From an uncultured Collinsella sp. (GTDB taxonomy: Bacteria > Actinomycetota > Coriobacteriia > Coriobacteriales > Coriobacteriaceae): a stretch of 7,380 nt of DNA. The translations under genes and the position numbers were made by a program. Positions 4,413 through 7,380 of the stretch are shown here, in pieces (within the stretch, counting starts at the first letter, position 1; every line of letters begins with the position of its first letter). The stretch lies in the NCBI GenBank assembly GCA_900551625.1, contig URWZ01000075.1, forward strand, positions 1 to 7,380. The letters run 5' to 3'. The notes beneath the pieces are model-generated. The model saw nothing but the letters and a program-made list of their open reading frames with translations, was not told the DNA's origin and made no database searches.

Positions 4413-5351
4413 ATGACAGACATCGTCCACGTCGAAAACCTCGTCAAGCGCTATGACGACCTTATCGCGCTCGACCACTTTAACCTGAGCATCGCCTCCG
4501 ACGAGATCTTTGGCCTGCTGGGCCCCAACGGCTCGGGCAAGACCACGTCCATCAACTGTATTCTGCAGCTGCTTGCCTACGACAAAGGCACCATCGAGCT
4601 GTTCGGCGAACCCATGACGCCCGCCCGCTATGACCTCAAGCGCCGCATCGGCGTGGTGCCGCAGCAGGTGGCGGTGTTTGACGAGCTCACGGCGCGCGAG
4701 AACATCGACTATTTCTGCAGCCTTTACGTCAACGATCGAAAGCGTCGCCGCGCACTGGTCGACGAGGCCATCGACTTTGTCGGGCTGGGCGACTTTACCA
4801 AGTTTCGCCCCGGTAAGCTTTCGGGCGGCCTGGCGCGTCGCCTCAACATCGCCTGCGGTATCGCGCACAAGCCCGAGCTCATCTTTTTTGACGAGCCCAC
4901 GGTGGCGGTCGACCCGCAGAGCCGCAACGCCATCCTGGAGGGCATCTGCCGCCTGCGCGACGAGGGCGCCACGGTGGTGTATACCAGCCATTACATGGAG
5001 GAAGTCGAGCAGATCTGCAGCCGCATCATGATCATGGACGGCGGTCGCGTGCTGGCGCAGGGCACCAACGACGAGCTCAAGCGCATGATTCAGATGGGCG
5101 AGCGCGTGACCGTCGAGGTCGGCGCCGTCGAGCCCTCCACGGTCGAGCGGCTGCGCGCCCTCGAGCACGTGCTCAGCGTCGAGCTGTCCGGCGGCGAGCT
5201 TGTCTGCACCTGCGAGGCGAGCCCGCACAACCTGGTGGACATCCTCGACACGCTGCGCGCTGCCGACGTGGCGCTCGGCCGCGTGTGGAGCGAGCCGCCG
5301 ACCCTCAACGACGTGTTCCTCGAGATCACCGGCCGCGAGCTGCGCGACTAG
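4413..5351 (+). CDS. ABC transporter ATP-binding protein, Lnr-like (drug/lipid exporter type)
   Basis: This 312-residue ATPase has a single ABC domain (about 4-230). It shows Walker A GPNGSGKTT (37-45), the Q-loop VVPQQ (81-85), the signature LSGGLARRL (136-144), Walker B LIFFDEP (156-162), the D-loop VAVDPQSR (164-171) and the switch His193. Leu140 replaces the more usual Gln/Met of the signature. The C-terminal 80 residues form the accessory domain seen in DrrA/CcmA-type export ATPases. ATG at 4413 is preferred over an upstream in-frame ATG at 4347, because GGAAGG (4399-4404) lies 8 bases before it and MTDIVHVENLVKRY is the normal N-terminus. It powers the two permeases downstream, starting 9 bases after its stop. 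It is divergent from the two-component genes, which probably control it. Its length fits LnrL-type proteins. Confidence 0.93.
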   Translation: MTDIVHVENLVKRYDDLIALDHFNLSIASDEIFGLLGPNGSGKTTSINCILQLLAYDKGTIELFGEPMTPARYDLKRRIGVVPQQVAVFDELTARENIDYFCSLYVNDRKRRRALVDEAIDFVGLGDFTKFRPGKLSGGLARRLNIACGIAHKPELIFFDEPTVAVDPQSRNAILEGICRLRDEGATVVYTSHYMEEVEQICSRIMIMDGGRVLAQGTNDELKRMIQMGERVTVEVGAVEPSTVERLRALEHVLSVELSGGELVCTCEASPHNLVDILDTLRAADVALGRVWSEPPTLNDVFLEITGRELRD

Positions 5352-5360
5352 GGGGCGGCC

Positions 5361-6548
5361 ATGTTCAACACCATTATCATTACGGTCAAGACGCTGCTGC
5401 GCCGGCCGAGCACGTGGGTTTGGGGCGCGATCTTTCCCGTCGCGCTCTCCACGATGTTCATGTTTATGTTTGCGAACCTGAGCTCCGACGGTACGGTCGA
5501 CCCGGTGCCGGTTGCCGTCGTGGCGGACGAGGCCTGGGACGCCTCAACCTTTAAGGACGTGGCGACGTCGCTTGCCAAGGCAGGCGACGACCAGCTGCTC
5601 GATGTGAGCGAGTACGAAGACTTGGCTGCCGCGCACAAAGCACTCAAGGCCGGCGAGGTCGCGGGCATTTACACGGTGGATGCCGCGGGCACGCCCAAAC
5701 TCACGTTGCTTTCGAGCTATGACAACTCGCGTGCGTCGTCGGTGCTCACTGACCGCAGCATCCTTGAGACGGTGGCAAGCTCGTATACACAAAATGCCGA
5801 GCTCATGCGCCAGATTGCCCAGGACAACCCGGTGGCGCTCGCCGACCCGGAGGCGGTTGCGCGCGCCCTGTCGCTCGAGGGCGGCACCCGCCGCGTGAGC
5901 CTTACGCGCACCACGCCCGATGGCACAGTCATCTACTATTACGCGCTCTTTGGCCTGGTGGCGATGATGTCTGCCGAGTTTGCCGCCTTGAGCGTCGTCG
6001 ATCTGCAGCCCAATCTGTCGGGCCTCGGCGCACGTCGCTGCGTGGGCGGTCTTTCCAAGACGGCGTCGCTGGCTGGCATCTTTGTGGGCTCGTGGCTGGT
6101 CTCCTTTGCCTCGATGGCGATTGCGATCGGCTACGTGCGCCTGGTCGTGGGCATCGACTTTGGCGGGCGCGAGGGACTGTGTTTGGTGGGCGCCGCCGCT
6201 TCCGCGCTTGCCGCCACGGGCTTGGGGCTCTTTGTGGGCACGCTTCCCGTTAAGGGCGGCAAGGCGTCCAAGTCGGGCATCCTCACGGGCTTTGCCACCA
6301 CGTGCGCCCTGTTCGCCGGCCTCTACGGCGAGCCGGCGATGGCGCTTGCCGACGATGTTGCCCGCGCCTGCCCGGCCGAGTGTTGGTTCAACCCCGTCAA
6401 GCTCATCTGCGACATGTTCAACCGCCTGTATTTCTTTGAGGACCTGGGCCCCTTTGCCGTTCGCGCCGGCGCGCTGGTCCTTATGGCGCTGCTGTTCGTT
6501 GCCGCCGCCACGCTGATCTTTGGAAGGAGCCGTTATGAGCACCTTTAA
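5361..6548 (+). CDS. ABC-2 type permease, first subunit of the exporter (LnrM-like)
   Basis: This 395-residue membrane protein has the ABC2_membrane_3 layout. One N-terminal membrane helix (about 19-38) is followed by a large extracytoplasmic domain (about 41-188), and then five helices near 191-212, 236-262, 272-295, 304-323 and 368-387. The cytoplasmic loop after helix 2 holds NLSGLGARR (218-226), a conserved contact segment in this permease group. FNPVKLICD (343-351) precedes the last helix, which is also typical. Two cysteines (337, 341) flank it. It starts 9 bases after the ATPase stop, with a G-rich AGGGGG (5350-5355) as the likely ribosome site. Its 3' end overlaps the next gene by 14 bases. 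Together with the ATPase it would move a lipid or amphipathic drug out of the membrane; the substrate is not known. Confidence 0.9.
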   Translation: MFNTIIITVKTLLRRPSTWVWGAIFPVALSTMFMFMFANLSSDGTVDPVPVAVVADEAWDASTFKDVATSLAKAGDDQLLDVSEYEDLAAAHKALKAGEVAGIYTVDAAGTPKLTLLSSYDNSRASSVLTDRSILETVASSYTQNAELMRQIAQDNPVALADPEAVARALSLEGGTRRVSLTRTTPDGTVIYYYALFGLVAMMSAEFAALSVVDLQPNLSGLGARRCVGGLSKTASLAGIFVGSWLVSFASMAIAIGYVRLVVGIDFGGREGLCLVGAAASALAATGLGLFVGTLPVKGGKASKSGILTGFATTCALFAGLYGEPAMALADDVARACPAECWFNPVKLICDMFNRLYFFEDLGPFAVRAGALVLMALLFVAAATLIFGRSRYEHL

Positions 6549-7380
6549 GACTGCGCTTCGCATGGCGCTTGCGCACCCGCTCTATCTGCTCATCTACACG
6601 GTGTTCATTTCTCTGCTGGGTGTGTTTATCGCGGCATCGGTGAGCTGGAACTCGTCGCAGCTCACCGAGTATAAGCCCTACGATGCCAACGTGATCGTGG
6701 TCGACCGCGATGACAGCGACCTTTCGCGTGCGCTTACCAAGCATCTGGGTTCGCGCTTTGAGCTGGTCACGGGCGTCAGCGACGATACGTACAATCTTGC
6801 GGACGCGCTTTCTAAGAACAATAGCGCCAAGGGCAGCGCTGACTGCGTGTTCTTTATCCCGGAGGGGTTTGAGGGCGACCTCGTTGCAGCCGCCCGCGCG
6901 GGGGAGTCCCTGCCCAAGCTCGATGTGACCTACGGTGCCGGCACCATGGCGGCGGCGCTCTCGTCTGCCGAGGCCTCGCGCTGGATCTCGCTCGCGGGCG
7001 CTGCGGCCGCACTTGAGCCCGCCGCCTCTAACGGCGACGTTGCCAAGGCCGCCGAGCATGCGGCCACCGAGCGTGCCGAGGTCGAGATCGAGCAGGTCAA
7101 GGTCGACTCGACTGCCGCCGCCACGCTCGAGTCGTATTTCAACTTCGGCGCGTACGCGATTATCTCGTCGGTCATCGTGTCGGTGGGGTTGGTGTTCTCG
7201 GGCATGAACGAGCCTGAGCGCGTGCGTCGTATGGATGCCGGCCCAATCTCCGAGCGCCGGCGCTCGCTTGCCGTGTTTGCAGCCGCCGCCGTGATCACCG
7301 TCTGCATCTGGTTTGTGTCGAGCATGATGGGCGTCGTGGGCTTTGCCGGCGCGGTTGCCGAGGTCGGCGTGGGTCGTGTG
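6535..7380 (+). CDS. ABC-2 type permease, second subunit of the exporter (LnrN-like), 3'-partial
   Basis: The frame is open for 282 codons and runs off the window with no stop, so the C-terminus is missing. About 100 residues would be expected if it matches its paralogue. It starts MSTFKTALRMALAHP, with a strong ribosome site GGAAGGAG (6522-6529) 5 bases upstream. The start lies inside the preceding permease gene, with a 14-base overlap in another frame. Helix 1 is about residues 16-37. An extracytoplasmic domain follows to about 200, rich in Ala and Glu near 160-195. Helix 2 is about 205-223 and helix 3 about 244-266. The loop MNEPERVRRMDAGPISERRR (224-243) is the basic cytoplasmic segment typical of this permease family. 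It shares the topology of the upstream permease, so the two probably form a heterodimer. Confidence 0.88.
   Translation, partial: MSTFKTALRMALAHPLYLLIYTVFISLLGVFIAASVSWNSSQLTEYKPYDANVIVVDRDDSDLSRALTKHLGSRFELVTGVSDDTYNLADALSKNNSAKGSADCVFFIPEGFEGDLVAAARAGESLPKLDVTYGAGTMAAALSSAEASRWISLAGAAAALEPAASNGDVAKAAEHAATERAEVEIEQVKVDSTAAATLESYFNFGAYAIISSVIVSVGLVFSGMNEPERVRRMDAGPISERRRSLAVFAAAAVITVCIWFVSSMMGVVGFAGAVAEVGVGRV

Noticed and set aside
4341..5228. Minus-strand open frame (295 codons) opposite the ABC ATPase, and a similar one at 5544-6563 opposite the first permease
   Set aside because: Both are antisense shadows created by high third-position GC. The plus-strand proteins carry complete family motifs.

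Overview
The window looks like the end of a metagenomic or isolate contig from a GC-rich anaerobe. Coding sequence is strongly GC-biased at third positions. An Ech-type energy-converting hydrogenase, a Lnr-like ABC exporter and AT-richer palindromic intergenic elements occur together. This would suit a gut Coriobacteriia member such as Collinsella, but that is an inference from overall character, since no rRNA or marker gene is present. The first 46 bases are not genomic: they are Illumina Nextera adapter (end of P5, an 8-base i5 index, the Read 1 tail and the Tn5 mosaic end).

Region 1 (47-1634, + strand) is the 3' end of an Ech-type group 4 [NiFe] hydrogenase operon. It holds an Ala/Lys-rich C-terminal tail of an upstream gene (in the position of echD), the complete large subunit echE, and the complete polyferredoxin-type subunit echF. 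The genes are tightly spaced and each complete one has a Shine-Dalgarno sequence. The complex would oxidise reduced ferredoxin, reduce protons to H2 and pump ions. Its small subunit and membrane subunits lie outside the window. A very strong GC hairpin follows echF.

Region 2 (1635-2443) is an 809-base gap between convergent genes with no believable gene. It holds three long imperfect palindromes of about 154-168 bp. All three share a core with the loop motif GCAGGTAGA. Their outer arms differ in sequence from copy to copy, yet each pair of arms remains complementary. Two diverged 45-bp direct repeats flank the middle copy. This is the least explained and most interesting part of the window.

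Region 3 (2444-7380) is a regulated ABC-2 export locus. A membrane-bound DesK/NarL-type histidine kinase and its LuxR-type response regulator overlap by ATGA on the minus strand. They are divergent from an ABC ATPase and two ABC-2 permeases on the plus strand, the second of which runs off the window. Gene content, order within each arm and protein sizes resemble the linearmycin-resistance type systems of Firmicutes (LnrJK two-component system plus LnrLMN transporter). The likely logic is that a membrane-active compound is sensed by the kinase, the regulator is phosphorylated, and the adjacent exporter is induced from the shared 197-base divergent promoter region. The kinase gene appears to have a leaderless transcript.
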